DNA of 64,000 bases, taken from the NCBI GenBank assembly GCA_038380435.1, contig JAWZYU010000010.1, positions 41,760,135 to 41,824,134 on the forward strand. Direction: 5' to 3'. Both the position numbers and the translations under genes were made by a program. Numbering within the stretch: the first letter of the stretch is position 1; every line of letters starts with the position of its first letter. The DNA comes from Ryuthela nishihirai. Taxonomy: Eukaryota; Arthropoda; Arachnida; Araneae; Heptathelidae. A model generated the notes under the pieces. The model had not been told where the DNA came from, ran no database searches, and worked only from the letters and a program-made list of their open reading frames with translations. Shown here in pieces: positions 34,561-45,074 of the stretch.

Positions 34561-35127
34561 CTTTATAGGCTCTGTAGGAAAAAAAAACAGTGCTAAACTA
34601 CTTAAATTGCATCTTAAAAAAATTTTAAGCTTTAAAAACGCTATTTATTGTTGCTGCCATATGTTATTGTTGCTTAGCGGATAATAAAATAAAAATGTCA
34701 GGGCCGTCGCCTGATTAGATCGCTCCCTGAGGCAAACAATTAAATATCGCCCCTCAAAAGGTCGGAGTTGCGCATGCGCAACTGCTACACTCAGCCCGAG
34801 AATTGCAATGTCCACAAAATAAATAATAATCCCCAAAATGATAAATATAATGTAAATTAAGCAAAACTGGTTAAGGAAAAGCAAAAGTGAATGGATGAAC
34901 CATCACAGGCGCCATGAGGCAGGCTGCCTCTATGCTACACCCTGTTGACGGTACTGATAAATATTCATGAACAGTAATGTTGCCAGTAAAAACAGTTTAC
35001 TTAAATATGCACTGTTTGTCTTCATTATGGTAAGGGAGGAGTGTTTGTGTGTTTGAGGTAGCTCATGACATTGGAGATATCACAAGCTTTAATTTGAGAT
35101 GTGACTCATTAAAGGCAAACCCCATGA
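34561..35127. other. Intergenic; one hAT-like string
   Basis: CAGGGCCGTCGCC at 34699 and CGCCCCTC at 34749 resemble hAT termini, but I found no convincing partner end or target duplication. Confidence 0.35.
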
Positions 35128-35531
35128 AAATATCCCCCCTTCATTTTACCAAAGGGAAAAATAGGGGAAAAAGCCGAAAAAGTTTCTGACTGTCATTATA
35201 CGAACTTCATTCGACACCTAACTCAAAGCTGTAGGCTCTCGCGTTCTGAAGATAGCAGAACGACTTTCACATTTCCAATTTTTAGGAGGGAAGAAAGCAT
35301 GGGGTTTTTATTTTTTTTTATAGCCAACCACACTACCGGCATCACAAACATTGATTTGACACATAGCATCTTGTTAATTTCTGCACTTGCATTCAGGAGA
35401 TAGAGAGGAAATATCATTTTCATATTTCCCCCTTTTTTAGGAGAGGTAGAAAACATGGGGTGGGGGTTAATTTTTCATAGACTAGAACATTCCCCACGTC
35501 AGAAGCTTTCATTTGATGTACAGCTTGTTAC
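35128..35531. repeat. Degenerate tandem repeat, about 150-160 bp, 2-3 units
   Basis: Two units align well: 35266-35372 and 35425-35531. Shared parts are CATTTCC, TTTTTAGGAG, AACATGGGG or AGCATGGGG, then TTGATkTGACACATAGC-like text and CTTGTTA. A weaker third unit may begin near 35128. Confidence 0.5.
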
Positions 35532-36201
35532 TTTCGATAAAGCTGTATTTAGACTAGTATTTGAGGCCCAATATTTAGAAGAATTTTTTTTAATATTTGG
35601 GTTTTTGGTTCAAGCAAAATATTTAGTACTTTCTATGCAAAGAAACGCTCAAAAACAATTTCGGAAAAATATAACACATTCATAGTAAAGAAAATGTTTA
35701 GATATTACTTATAAATGTTAAATTATTTTTCGCATAAATTGCAGTTCATAATAAAAACAATTCAGTGTTGATAATCACAATAATTTTCCAAAATAGTTTT
35801 TCGATTAAAATTAAAGAGTTATATTGCGAGTTTTTTGGGTGCCAAAACCATTAAATAAATCATCACATTTTAAAAATTTGTTAAATCACATTCAATAAAG
35901 ATTAAAGAAAAATTTGACATTTTACTATATGCTAAACAATGCCTTAAATAATTTTTTATCCATTTAAGAACGGTAAATGATTTTTCACCACTTGCATTGT
36001 CTACAGACAGAGTACCTAAGATTTTAACAATTGTTTCCACATTTGGAAATGCAGATCATAAACCTTCATTAATAATTTCATACACGTCCATAGCATTGGA
36101 TATACATTCTCATCAGGAAACCAGAGCAAGGTCTATAGCTGTTACTTGATTAGGTTAGTGCTTCCCAACCATTTTTCAGAGGACATCGCTTTGTAGTTTT
36201 T
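35532..36201. other. Intergenic with possible hAT end
   Basis: No gene. AGTGCTTCCCAACCATTTTT at 36157-36176 resembles a hAT terminus. Confidence 0.35.
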
Positions 36202-36577
36202 GGGCAGAAGTGGTTGAGTCTGTAGATTGCCAAGCTCATAATCTGTAGTCCCAGGTTCGTATCCCACCTGGGCCACTATCGCGATTTACCTCCAAAAAAC
36301 ACCTGTCCTACCTTTAGTCAGTAGGTGACACCCATGGGCTTGGAAAGGCCACCGTCCATCAAATCGGATGTTAAGCCGTGGCTAAGGTGCAGGAGAGCCA
36401 TACCCAATGCATGCTAAAGAACATGCTTGGTGGTCTTGATGGGAGGCTACCATCTGTCTCCTAACAGCTGTTGAGTGGGTCCCTTCTGCCAAACCTTCTC
36501 TGCTTCCTCAGGGTTCCTTTTAACCTGGCCATTTAGCCCATAGTGTACAAAAAATGACACCCAGAGGTAAAACAACC
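36202..36577 (+). repeat. SINE-A copy, nearly full length
   Basis: Contains the tRNA-like head with CTCATAATCTGTAG (identical to a Met-type anticodon loop CTCATAATC) and GGTTCGTATCCC (B box). GGCTTGGAAAGGCC, the ACCATCTGTCTCC block and the tail GAGGTAAAACAACC follow. Two mutations lie in the A box region (GTGGTTGAGTCTG). No clear target duplication. Confidence 0.9.
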
Positions 36578-36976
36578 AAACTAAGAGATTCCATGGTGTT
36601 ATTTTTTATTCTTAATTTTTCAGTTTATTTAGAAGTAAATATTTTACTAAAATTTATGCTTTTTTTCAGCAATTTTATTGCATACTGCTCATTGCTTCAT
36701 ATGGACATAGTGTTAGATGTTAAAAAAAGTAGCGAAACCGGAAACTAAATTTTAGTATGTATATATGTCTAACAGATGATTATTAATTGAATCAATTTTG
36801 TAACAGGAGAATTCCTTGCACTGCTCAGATCTTAACGTTTTAGTAAATGACTCAATATAGCAAACTTTTATTATATATAAAACTCAATAAAATCGACTTC
36901 ATAGTATTTTTCACCAACTTTTTTTTGTGGAGCAGAAATATGAGAGAAAATTTGAGTTACAATAAATTTTCTTTTT
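36578..36976. other. Intergenic, nothing recognised
   Basis: AT-rich; no coding or repeat signature. Confidence 0.5.
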
Positions 36977-36990
36977 TAGTGATATCTAGC

Positions 36991-37199
36991 TGTCCCTGGC
37001 AGAGTGATTAGCAGCCTTGGCTACTGATCTACGGGACCTGGGTTCGAGCCCCGGATAAGGCATGGATGTATGTGTCGTTTTTCTGCTGAGGGCCTGCCAT
37101 CCTCACAGACCTTCTACTATGGCATATAAACTGGTAGGCTCCTGTCAGACTTTTGTGGCAAGCAGCTGCTTGAGGGGGTATTTATTTTTTTTTTTTTTA
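36991..37199 (+). repeat. SINE-B copy with 14-bp target duplication
   Basis: Head GCAGAGTGATTAGCAGC and GGTTCGAGCCCC, body GGCATATAAACTGGTAGGCTC, T-rich tail. TAGTGATATCTAGC flanks it exactly at 36977-36990 and 37200-37213. Confidence 0.93.
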
Positions 37200-37213
37200 T
37201 AGTGATATCTAGC

Positions 37214-37723
37214 AAAGTTACTCTGGTTTTTAAATGCCTTTTTTTTGGCTTTCCAGAATGCATAATATATATATACTCAATTTTAATGACTTTTTATACG
37301 CACAGAATTTCGTGAGCATGACAATATTTTAAATTTAAAAATAGTTTCTTAAAGAGCACTTCTGCATAAAATTCAAAGTTGAATTGAAAATGTATTTAAG
37401 TAATAGGTTATGCCATTCAAGAATAATGTTAGTTAAAGAAATGTTAAAATAATTCAGCATCACAGAAAAGGGAGGAATAGATGCGCAACTCTCGTAGGGC
37501 CCATGGTATCTGAATTGCGATAGTAGTGCTCCTTTCGGTGGCTCTCAATAGTTTCTTATGGTTCCGTTACGATTTATGTTGAAATTCTTCAATATTTTAA
37601 TACATCCATTTCCAAATTTCACTTCAGAATTATATGCAATGTGTTACATATTTTAAACTTATTTTTAAGTTTGATTTTAAAATTTTATTTAATGTTATAT
37701 GAGTATTTCATATTTTTTTTCAG
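37214..37723. other. Intergenic, nothing recognised
   Basis: AT-rich; no recognised feature. Confidence 0.5.
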
Positions 37724-37900
37724 TTTATTCCCATGGCCGAGTGGTTAGCGTACTTGGATACTGATCTATGGGACCTGGGTTAGAGCACCAGATAAGGCAT
37801 GGATGTATGTGTCGTTTTTCTGTTGAGGTCCACCTCTGTGGCAAGCAGCTGCTTGGGGAGGGGGGGGGGGGGTATTTATTTATTTTATTTATTTAAATAT
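37724..37900 (+). repeat. SINE-B copy with internal deletion
   Basis: Head CCATGGCCGAGTGGTTAGCG with a good A box, B-box region GGGTTAGAGCACC (mutated). The middle jumps from GTTGAGGTC to CACCTCTGTGGCAAG, so the GGCATATAAACTG segment is missing. A 14-base G run precedes the TATTTATTTATTTTATTT tail. Confidence 0.88.
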
Positions 37901-39350
37901 TTAAGCATATTTTTAACACTTTTATCAGAATGGAGAAGCAGTTTATCGTCAGCATTATATTTTATGTTAGTGGTGTAGCCAGGAAAAAATCGTTGGTTTA
38001 TATTTTTTCTTTGCGAAAAATTTCATTTTTTTGAAATCATTATTTCATTAATATACAATCAAATTTCACAAACTCAACATTTTGCCTGTTCCCCTGTATT
38101 CCACTGATTCAAGAAACTACATTTTCTATTATTTTAGTTCCCATGTTCCATGAAAATAACTTATTTTTAAGTCGAAAAAATTACTTGCTAAATGTTCAAA
38201 TAATTCTTAATCCAACTGACTAGCAGAAGCATTAATTTCCAATATGAAACGATTTTTTTGCATATTTTTTTAAAGATAATTATATAGTCCATCGTTTCAG
38301 TTTAAACATGTATCAGTGACTAAATTATTCAAATTGATTTACCCTGAAAGAAATTGCTTTATTTGAAACAAATTCATGATATTTATAGGAGGTTTTTTAT
38401 CTTTGCGTGAAAAATATAAACTGAAACTACACAGAAATTAAAAATAAATTTTCTTTTATGTAAAGCATGAAACAATATAATTTCAATAAAAAAAATAAAT
38501 AAATACATTCCATTTTTTCTTAGAAGAAACTGAAAGATTCATTAATAACACAAACTTTCCTACAGGGAGAAACATCATTTGACTCATGAAAAAAAAATAA
38601 CTTACTGAACAATTTTGAAGAACTTTCTTGTAAGTGGAGAAATAAGTATAACAGTAATTGGATAAAATCACATACAGTAAACAAGGCATGAATTTGGGGG
38701 GCGGTATTCTGAGCCCCCCTCAGAATGCTAGAAAGAGTAATAGAAACAGAAAAATTATTAACTTTTTCGACTTTAATGCCCTTTTCAAAAAGTTTTTGAA
38801 GACCTGTTAAATTGGGAGTGGGGGGGGGGGATATTATATTGCATTGGAAATCCAGCCAAAAAAAAAGTTAGCAAAATCATATTTCATTTTAATCATTTTC
38901 AACCTGAGCTATCTATTCCTAAAAATGATTAAAATAAGCAAAAACAGTGATTCAGTCACATATGATTATTTTAGTAAATGCATATCTACTCTCCTACCAA
39001 TCAAGAAAGTTTTATGAAATGTAATAATTTCAGTAAATTGCAATTATTTACTAGTGCCAAAAATGTGCCTTCGATGTGATTGGCTGTGGTCTGTAAAGAA
39101 TGGAAATGGACACAGCACGACAAATTGAGTTGGAGGCTTGGCTTCCCATTATTGGGGGAAGTTATTGGACAGGAAAATCTTGAAGACTCTAAGTTCATCC
39201 TTATGGAATGGTTCTGGCAAAGAGAATTATTTGATAGAACGTAAAAAAAATCAATTGCCGAAAATGGTGTACGTCCGAAAAGAAGGAAGTAAAAACGCCC
39301 TCAAGTCACAGTCAAGCCCGTAATGATAATAATGTGCTCAACAAGACAAA
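37901..39350. other. Upstream region of SNW1, gene-free
   Basis: AT-rich with no recognised repeat up to about 39000. From 39040 to 39350 the composition is more mixed, which would suit a promoter and 5' untranslated region. No TATA box is obvious. A non-coding 5' exon cannot be excluded from sequence alone. Confidence 0.4.
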
Positions 39351-40958
39351 ATGGCGTCGTTAAAAAATTTGTTGCCTGCTCCAACGCAGACAATTTATAA
39401 TGAATTTGATCGTGTAAAGAAAGGGTCTGGTGTTTTTCCAGGTGAATTAGTGGTAACTTCTCGAACAGCACCTCCTTATGGACAAAGAAAAGGATGGGCG
39501 CCAAGATCAGTGGAAGATTTCGGAGACGGCGGAGCTTTTCCGGAAGTTCACATTGCTCAGTATCCTTTAGATCTGGGTCGTAAAAAAGAGAAAACGACTA
39601 GTAATGCTTTACCTGTTCAGCTTAACGCCGAAGGAAAAATTAAATATGATGTAATTGTTCGCCAGGGTCATAGTAAAGATAAAGTTGTGTATCATAGGTT
39701 TCAGGATTTGCTACCAACTGAGATTACAAATGAAGATGATCCAGACCTTAGGAAGCCTGATGAAGAAGAGATTAAAAATGTTACCGAAAATACAAGGTTG
39801 GCATTGGAAAAACTTACACACACAAAAATTTCTGCAGCAATGCCAATTAGAGCAGCAGAAAAACCACGGCCAGCACAATATATTAGATATACTCCTTCAC
39901 AGCAAGGTATTGCATTTAATTCTGGTGCAAAGCAAAGAATTATTCGCATGGTTGAAGTCCAGAAAGATCCAATGGAACCTCCACATTTTAAAATAAATAA
40001 AAAAATACCTCGAGGTCCACCTTCGCCACCTGCCCCTGTTATGCATTCACCAACTCGTAAAGTGACAGTAAAAGAACAACAAGAGTGGAGAATTCCACCA
40101 TGTATTTCAAACTGGAAAAATGCAAAGGGTTATACTATACCTCTAGATAAGCGCTTGGCTGCTGATGGCCGTGGTTTGCAACAAGTTCATATTAATGAGA
40201 ATTTTGCAAAATTAGCAGAAGCTTTGTACATAGCTGATCGTAAAGCAAGAGAAGCAGTAGAAATGAGAGCTCAGCTTGAAAAGAAACTTGCTCAGAAAGA
40301 AAAGGAGAAAAAAGAAGAACATCTACGCCAGTTAGCTCAGAAAGCAAGGGAAGAAAGGGCAGGTATTAAAACACAGCCTGCTGTAGATAAAGATAAAGAT
40401 GTAGCTGAACGTGACATGTTAAGATATGAACGTCATAAGGAACGTCAACGAGAAAGAAACATAGCTAGAGCTGCACCAGATAAACGTACCAAGCTTGAGA
40501 AGCAGCGTGAGCGTGATATCAGTGAACAAATTGCCCTTGGGTTGCCAAATGCAAGGCAGCCTAGTGGTGAAATTCAATTTGATCAACGTCTGTTTAACCA
40601 GACAAAAGGTATGGATAGTGGTTTTGGAGAAGAAGAAGATTATACTGTATATGATAAACCATGGCGGTCCAATCAGACTACTGGTCAAAATATTTACAGA
40701 CCACGGGGTAATCAAGATAAAGATGTCTATGGAGAAGATCTTGATAAGTTAATTAAAACTTCAAGATTTGTTCCAGATAAAGAATTTTCTGGAACAGATA
40801 GAACTTCAAGGCGTGAGGGACCTGTACAATTTGAGAAGCAGGAAGAAGAGGATCCATTTGGTTTGGATAAATTCTTGACAGAAGCAAAAAAGGCTAGCAA
40901 AAGGCCCACTGAAGAAAGAGACTATGATAAAGATCGTAATAAAAGAAGAAAGGAGTGA
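39351..40958 (+). CDS. SNW1: SNW domain-containing protein 1 (SKIP / Bx42)
   Basis: A nuclear co-regulator that joins the spliceosome (Prp19/NTC-related, Prp45 in yeast) and links transcription factors, including Notch and nuclear-receptor pathways, to splicing. The 535-residue product is the normal metazoan length and collinear with the family. PPYGQRKGWAPR and EDFGDGGAFPE lie at 41-65. The SNW core includes AQYIRYTPSQQG (175-186), the proline-rich PPSPPAP (223-229), and the signature SNWKN (253-257) followed by KRLAADGRG. A charged, probably helical stretch spans about 290-400. DQRLFNQTKGMDSGF (411-425), FVPDKEFSG, EDPFGLDKFL (500-509) and a basic tail KRRKE follow. The start has AAAATGG context and matches the family N-terminus. 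The coding region has no intron and no defect. Flanks are repeats on both sides. An intact retrocopy remains possible, but no poly(A) tract or target duplication is seen. Confidence 0.97.
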   Translation: MASLKNLLPAPTQTIYNEFDRVKKGSGVFPGELVVTSRTAPPYGQRKGWAPRSVEDFGDGGAFPEVHIAQYPLDLGRKKEKTTSNALPVQLNAEGKIKYDVIVRQGHSKDKVVYHRFQDLLPTEITNEDDPDLRKPDEEEIKNVTENTRLALEKLTHTKISAAMPIRAAEKPRPAQYIRYTPSQQGIAFNSGAKQRIIRMVEVQKDPMEPPHFKINKKIPRGPPSPPAPVMHSPTRKVTVKEQQEWRIPPCISNWKNAKGYTIPLDKRLAADGRGLQQVHINENFAKLAEALYIADRKAREAVEMRAQLEKKLAQKEKEKKEEHLRQLAQKAREERAGIKTQPAVDKDKDVAERDMLRYERHKERQRERNIARAAPDKRTKLEKQRERDISEQIALGLPNARQPSGEIQFDQRLFNQTKGMDSGFGEEEDYTVYDKPWRSNQTTGQNIYRPRGNQDKDVYGEDLDKLIKTSRFVPDKEFSGTDRTSRREGPVQFEKQEEEDPFGLDKFLTEAKKASKRPTEERDYDKDRNKRRKE

Positions 40959-41070
40959 AATAATTTAACTTGTTTTTGAATTGGATCAAGGTAATTTTGT
41001 AAAAATTTTAAAGCATGAATTTAAGAATGTTTCTTAATTTATTTCCATATTTTTTTAACCTTTTTTAGTA

Positions 41071-41076
41071 ATTAAA
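41071..41076 (+). promoter_or_regulatory. Candidate polyadenylation signal of SNW1
   Basis: ATTAAA lies 113 bp after the stop codon in a T-rich 3' region; it is the first good variant hexamer downstream. Confidence 0.4.
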
Positions 41077-41604
41077 CATTTTTACACAGCCATGTTGAAA
41101 ACTGAAATTGATATTTACAGTTGCTTCTAGCATCAGTTTGTGTTATCCTTTTCAAATGCATTCACCAATTGATGTTAATTTAAAAAATGAAAATTTTCCT
41201 GTGTACACCCTGAAAAAATTAAAAAAATTAAAGCATAGTAAGGATGAAATCACTCACTGAATTTGTTTCCACTTCAGTGCTGGTATTTTTTGTGAAGTAG
41301 GTAAATTGATGCCTATCTTTGAAGTGAATATAAATTCAATAACTGATTTTTTCCTTGGTATGCTTTCAGTTTTGTTACTTTTACTCCAAAGCGGGTATAG
41401 GTTGAGTGCTGTGGTGCAATGTTATACATCTTGGCTAAACAGTGGTAACGCCGCTCTGTGGATGACATACCAATTATGGTGTGGAAAGCCACATTTACAG
41501 TGAAAGGTTGGCAGGATAATTTATGGCGTAATGGCAAGCCATGAGCATTACTAGTATTCTTTTTATTTGAATGAGAAGCTAATATTGAAACTCTTAATGG
41601 AAAA
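41077..41604. other. 3' flank of SNW1, nothing further recognised
   Basis: AT-rich; short overlapping frames only. Confidence 0.5.
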
Positions 41605-42145
41605 ATGTGACTGACTGGAGATAAAGATCAAAATCAAATCTGTCCAACACATGTATTTTAGCGATATTCATTCCATTTTAAGAGATGAAAATTAAAATAC
41701 AAAGCTATAGAAACTCTCAAGAAACTTAGCCCCCCTGTGTAACATATTCCAAAATACATTCTTATGCTGTTGCTAAATTTTGAATCTTCCATTGATCGAA
41801 TATCATTAAAAATAGAGATTTAGAAAGTTTTGATTAGGATCTTATTTTTTTTATTCCGTTATTTTTTTTTATATTAAAAAAGGACATTTTACATTTTGAT
41901 ATTTATAAAGTGAGCTGGAAACATTAGAATCATTGGATGTATATAACATTAATATATTTTATGTTATATATTATAATTTTATGTTATATATGTATTTTGG
42001 AATATATTACACAGGGCTAAGTTTCTTGAGAGTTTCTGTAGCTTCATATTTTAACTTTCATAACTCTTAAAATGCTGAATGAATATCACTAAAATATTTG
42101 TATTGGACAGATTTGATAGGGATCTTTATCTCCAGTCAGTCACAT
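41605..42145. mobile_element. Foldback MITE with arms of about 160 bp
   Basis: The left arm (41605-41765) and right arm (about 41985-42145) are reverse complements at high identity. Outer ends read ATGTGACTGACTGGAGATAA; inner parts share GAAACTCTCAAGAAACTTAG and CCAAAATACAT. The right arm has a few small indels. The 220-bp centre is AT-rich and non-coding. This is a non-autonomous DNA transposon, about 650 bp downstream of SNW1. No clear target duplication beyond A/T bases. Confidence 0.85.
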
Positions 42146-42686
42146 AATAAATAATATAAAATAATTATATTTTATGTTTCTGTTTTACTGTTAGGCATCT
42201 GACTTCCCTTGTTTTGATTGTATTAAAACCATGTTAATCCATACAAAGATGATTTAATAGAATAATAGTTCTAATTCGACAGGAATGGGGAAACCGAATT
42301 TGGTTTCACCTCAGTGGATTACTGTTCATATTGCGGCTATCTATTGTGCTGGAAGTGGCAGGCCGCGACAAAGTGTTGTGTCAATTTTCTACATTAAGGG
42401 CAGGATTGACACAGGAAATGATCAACATGAAACATGGACCAAAGTATATAACCATGGAATTTTTGCAATTTTAGCTAAATCGATATTTAATAATCAATGT
42501 ATATATTATAAGATAAATAGTTTTTAATGAGATAAATAATCACTACACAAATTTAAACTAGGATAGAGTGGGAACAGAAATAACATTGTTTAAATTTGTC
42601 TCAATTTTTTTCATCCCAAGTTCTTTGCTTTAAAACATCCTTTAAGTCTGAATTATTATATTATGATAAGGCTTATGTGACAAACT
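42146..42686. other. Intergenic, one 80-codon frame not recognised
   Basis: A plus-strand frame at 42285-42527 (MGKPNLVSPQ...) has no motif I recognise and sits in AT-rich sequence; treated as chance. Confidence 0.4.
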
Positions 42687-42698
42687 TTCTAGTTAAGG

Positions 42699-43084
42699 GG
42701 GGCGGGGGTGGCTCAGTCGGTAGCGCGCCAGGCTCGTAATCTGTAGTTCCCTGATTCGAGTCCCAGCTGGGTCAGCATTGATATTTATCTCCGCAAAATT
42801 CCCTGCCCTGCCCATGGTCAGTAGGGGACACCGATGGGCTTGGAAAGGCCGCCGTCCATCGGATGGGATGTTAAGCCATGGCCCCGTGTGTAGGAGAGCC
42901 ATACCCTGTGCACGTTAAAGAACACGCTGGATGGCCTTGACGGGAGACTACCATCTGTCTCCCAACAGCTGTTCCAGTGGGTCCCCTCCCCCAACCTTCT
43001 CTGAGCCTTCGGGGTCCATGTGACCTACCCATTTAGCCCATGGTGTGCAAAAAAGTGCCGCTCAGAGGTAAAACAACCCAAAAA
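42699..43084 (+). repeat. SINE-A, best preserved full-length copy
   Basis: This copy defines the family here. The head reads GGTGGCTCAGTCGGTAGCGC (A box) and CAGGCTCGTAATCTGTAG, then GATTCGAGTCCC (B box). The body contains GGGCTTGGAAAGGCC, GGATGGGATGTTAAGCC, CACGTTAAAGAACACGCTGG, CCATCTGTCTCCCAACAGCT and CCTTCGGGGTCCATGTGACC. It ends GTGCCGCTCAGAGGTAAAAC plus AACCC. The head resembles tRNA-Met. A near-perfect duplication TTCTAGTTAAGGG / TTCTAGTTAGGG flanks it (42687-42699, 43085-43096). Confidence 0.95.
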
Positions 43085-43096
43085 TTCTAGTTAGGG

Positions 43097-44152
43097 CAAG
43101 TAAAACAGCAACTAGAAATTTAAACTTTCCTGTAATTGTTGAATAGTTTCATTCAAATTTTTAAAAGTGCACTTTTATATTTGTCAGGCAGCTGAGCTTT
43201 ATTTTACTGCACTCTTCTGAATCCTTGATCCCTACAAATTACAATTATTGTAAAAGTAAGAAAAAAAATTTACTTTTGTCCAGCAATAGACTTGGACCCT
43301 TTGTACATGATTATGCAGTTTTTTCAAACAAAAATTAATTTTTAGTATAAAAATACATTTAATTGTGTTGCTTCAGACACATAGTGCATAATTCTGCACA
43401 TTTTCAAAATCACTCAAAAAATTTTTTTTTGTCTTATTTCGATACTTGCAACACATTAATCATCCTAAAATATATATTTTTCATAAAAATAATTCAGGTC
43501 CAAATGGGTTAATATTTCTTCCCTTTTGATGCCTTAAAACTTTTGCTTTTATGCCCTTAAACCATGACACACAAATATAATTTATGCATTTCTCTCCAAT
43601 CCTTTTTGAAGAATTTATTATTTTACAAGATTTGCTCAGTGCTGTTTGTTACATGTTCACAAACCTTTTCAATTCATATGAAAAACAATATTATTCATCC
43701 ACGTATATAAAATACAGTCATTATTTTGACACACATTGTATGTTGCAGACTTAGATTAAACCTGCAAATAAATCATACTCTGAAATGAATGTTAAATAAC
43801 ATATTTTTAAATATTGATTTCGAAGACTACGCTATTCATTTTATTCAAATGTTCCTTATTATCAAAGTTCATGGAACACCCATCATGAAGATGGCTGTCA
43901 CCACACAGGTGACAATTTGCATAGAGCTAAAAAGATGGAAATCCCATTAATCTTTGGTTTTTTGATGCCTTGAAACCATGCTTCGTACCTAGAACAAAAA
44001 GAAAGTTTTGTATATATGCATTGCAAATATTGCACAATTATAATTCAAAAGCAAAGACATAACACTCCAATAATTGAAAAATGAACGGATGTTTTGGTGA
44101 ATATTCAGTGGTAAAAAAAAATTAAACACTTATGGTTGTGGCTGTTTTGGTT
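43097..44152. other. Gene-free stretch before the LINE nest
   Basis: AT-rich, about 1 kb; no recognised repeat or coding sequence. Confidence 0.5.
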
Positions 44153-45030
44153 TGTAAATGGTAGCTAGGTAGTCACTGGAAGGAGAGCTATGCACCAATC
44201 CCCTGTGATGATGCATAAATCGGCCAGGCCTAGTACCTAATATCCGACCCTGCATTCTCGTGGTGCAAGCCATTAGTACCTTTCGAAAGAGATACTCTCT
44301 TATGGAAGGGAACGGAAGGGTAGGGCTGCCAAATTAGTGCGGCCTACTGATCTGGACAACTATGACTACTTTTTTTTATACTCTGCTGAGGAGTGGTCAA
44401 CCACACAGGGTATTGGTGCTGACCATATATACCTACCAGGCTGGACTGAAATAAGGCTGAGCTTGATTCTGAATGGTCTGTAAATGGTAGCTAGGTAGTC
44501 ACTGGAAGGAGAACTATGCACCAATCCCATGTGACGATGCATAGAACCGGCCAGGCCTAGCACCTAATGTCCAACCCCGCCTTCTCGTGGTGTAGACCGT
44601 TAGTACCTTTCAAAAGAGATACTCTCTTGTGGAAGTGAACGGAATGGGAGGGCTGCCAGATTAGTGTGGCCTACTGATCTGGACAACTATGGCTACTTTT
44701 CTTTTTTTCTACCCTGCTGAGGAGTGGTCAACCATACAGGGTTCTGGTGCTAACCACATAAACCCACTGGAATGAACAGATATATGGATCTGAGTTTGAT
44801 TATGGATCCTGATTTTGCTGCACTGTGGGCTTCTGTGGAGGGAAAATCTTCTGTTAGGAATAGCAGGTCACATAGGGGAGCTGATATAAGGCTGAGCTTG
44901 ATTCTGAATGGTCTGTAAATGGTAGCTAGGTAGTCACTGGAAGGAGAGCTATGCACTAATCCCATGTAATGATGCATAGAACCGGCCAGGCCTAGCACCT
45001 AATGTCCAACCCCGCCTTCTCGTGGTGTCC
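44153..45030 (+). repeat. Three tandem LINE-A 5' units
   Basis: The block starting TGTAAATGGTAGCTAGGTAG occurs at 44153, 44480 and 44916. It is followed each time by GGCCAGGCCTAG and CTTCTCGTGGTG. The first two also carry CCTGCTGAGGAGTGGTCAAC-type text, the 5' leader seen at 57955-58060. A coding-derived piece (TTAGGAATAGCAGGTCACAT) lies at 44855 between the second and third units. This is a rearranged 5' end of the LINE-A copy that follows. Confidence 0.75.
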
Positions 45031-45074
45031 ATTATCTGCCATCACAAGGTGACCATTACCTTGTTAAAAGTGTC

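Noticed and set aside
34697..34965. Possible complete hAT MITE (CAGGGCCGTCGCC ... ACCCTGTTGACGG)
   Set aside because: Only CAGGG is shared between the two ends and no 8-bp duplication flanks them.
39351..41260. SNW1 as a processed pseudogene
   Set aside because: The frame is intact and conserved, and no poly(A) tract or flanking duplication was found; an intact retrogene is still possible.
42285..42527. 80-codon ORF downstream of SNW1
   Set aside because: No recognisable motif, AT-driven composition after residue 50, no supporting context.
42699..42780. Candidate true tRNA-Met gene
   Set aside because: The tRNA-like part is the head of SINE-A; it is followed by the SINE body, lacks a proper acceptor stem and recurs at many loci.
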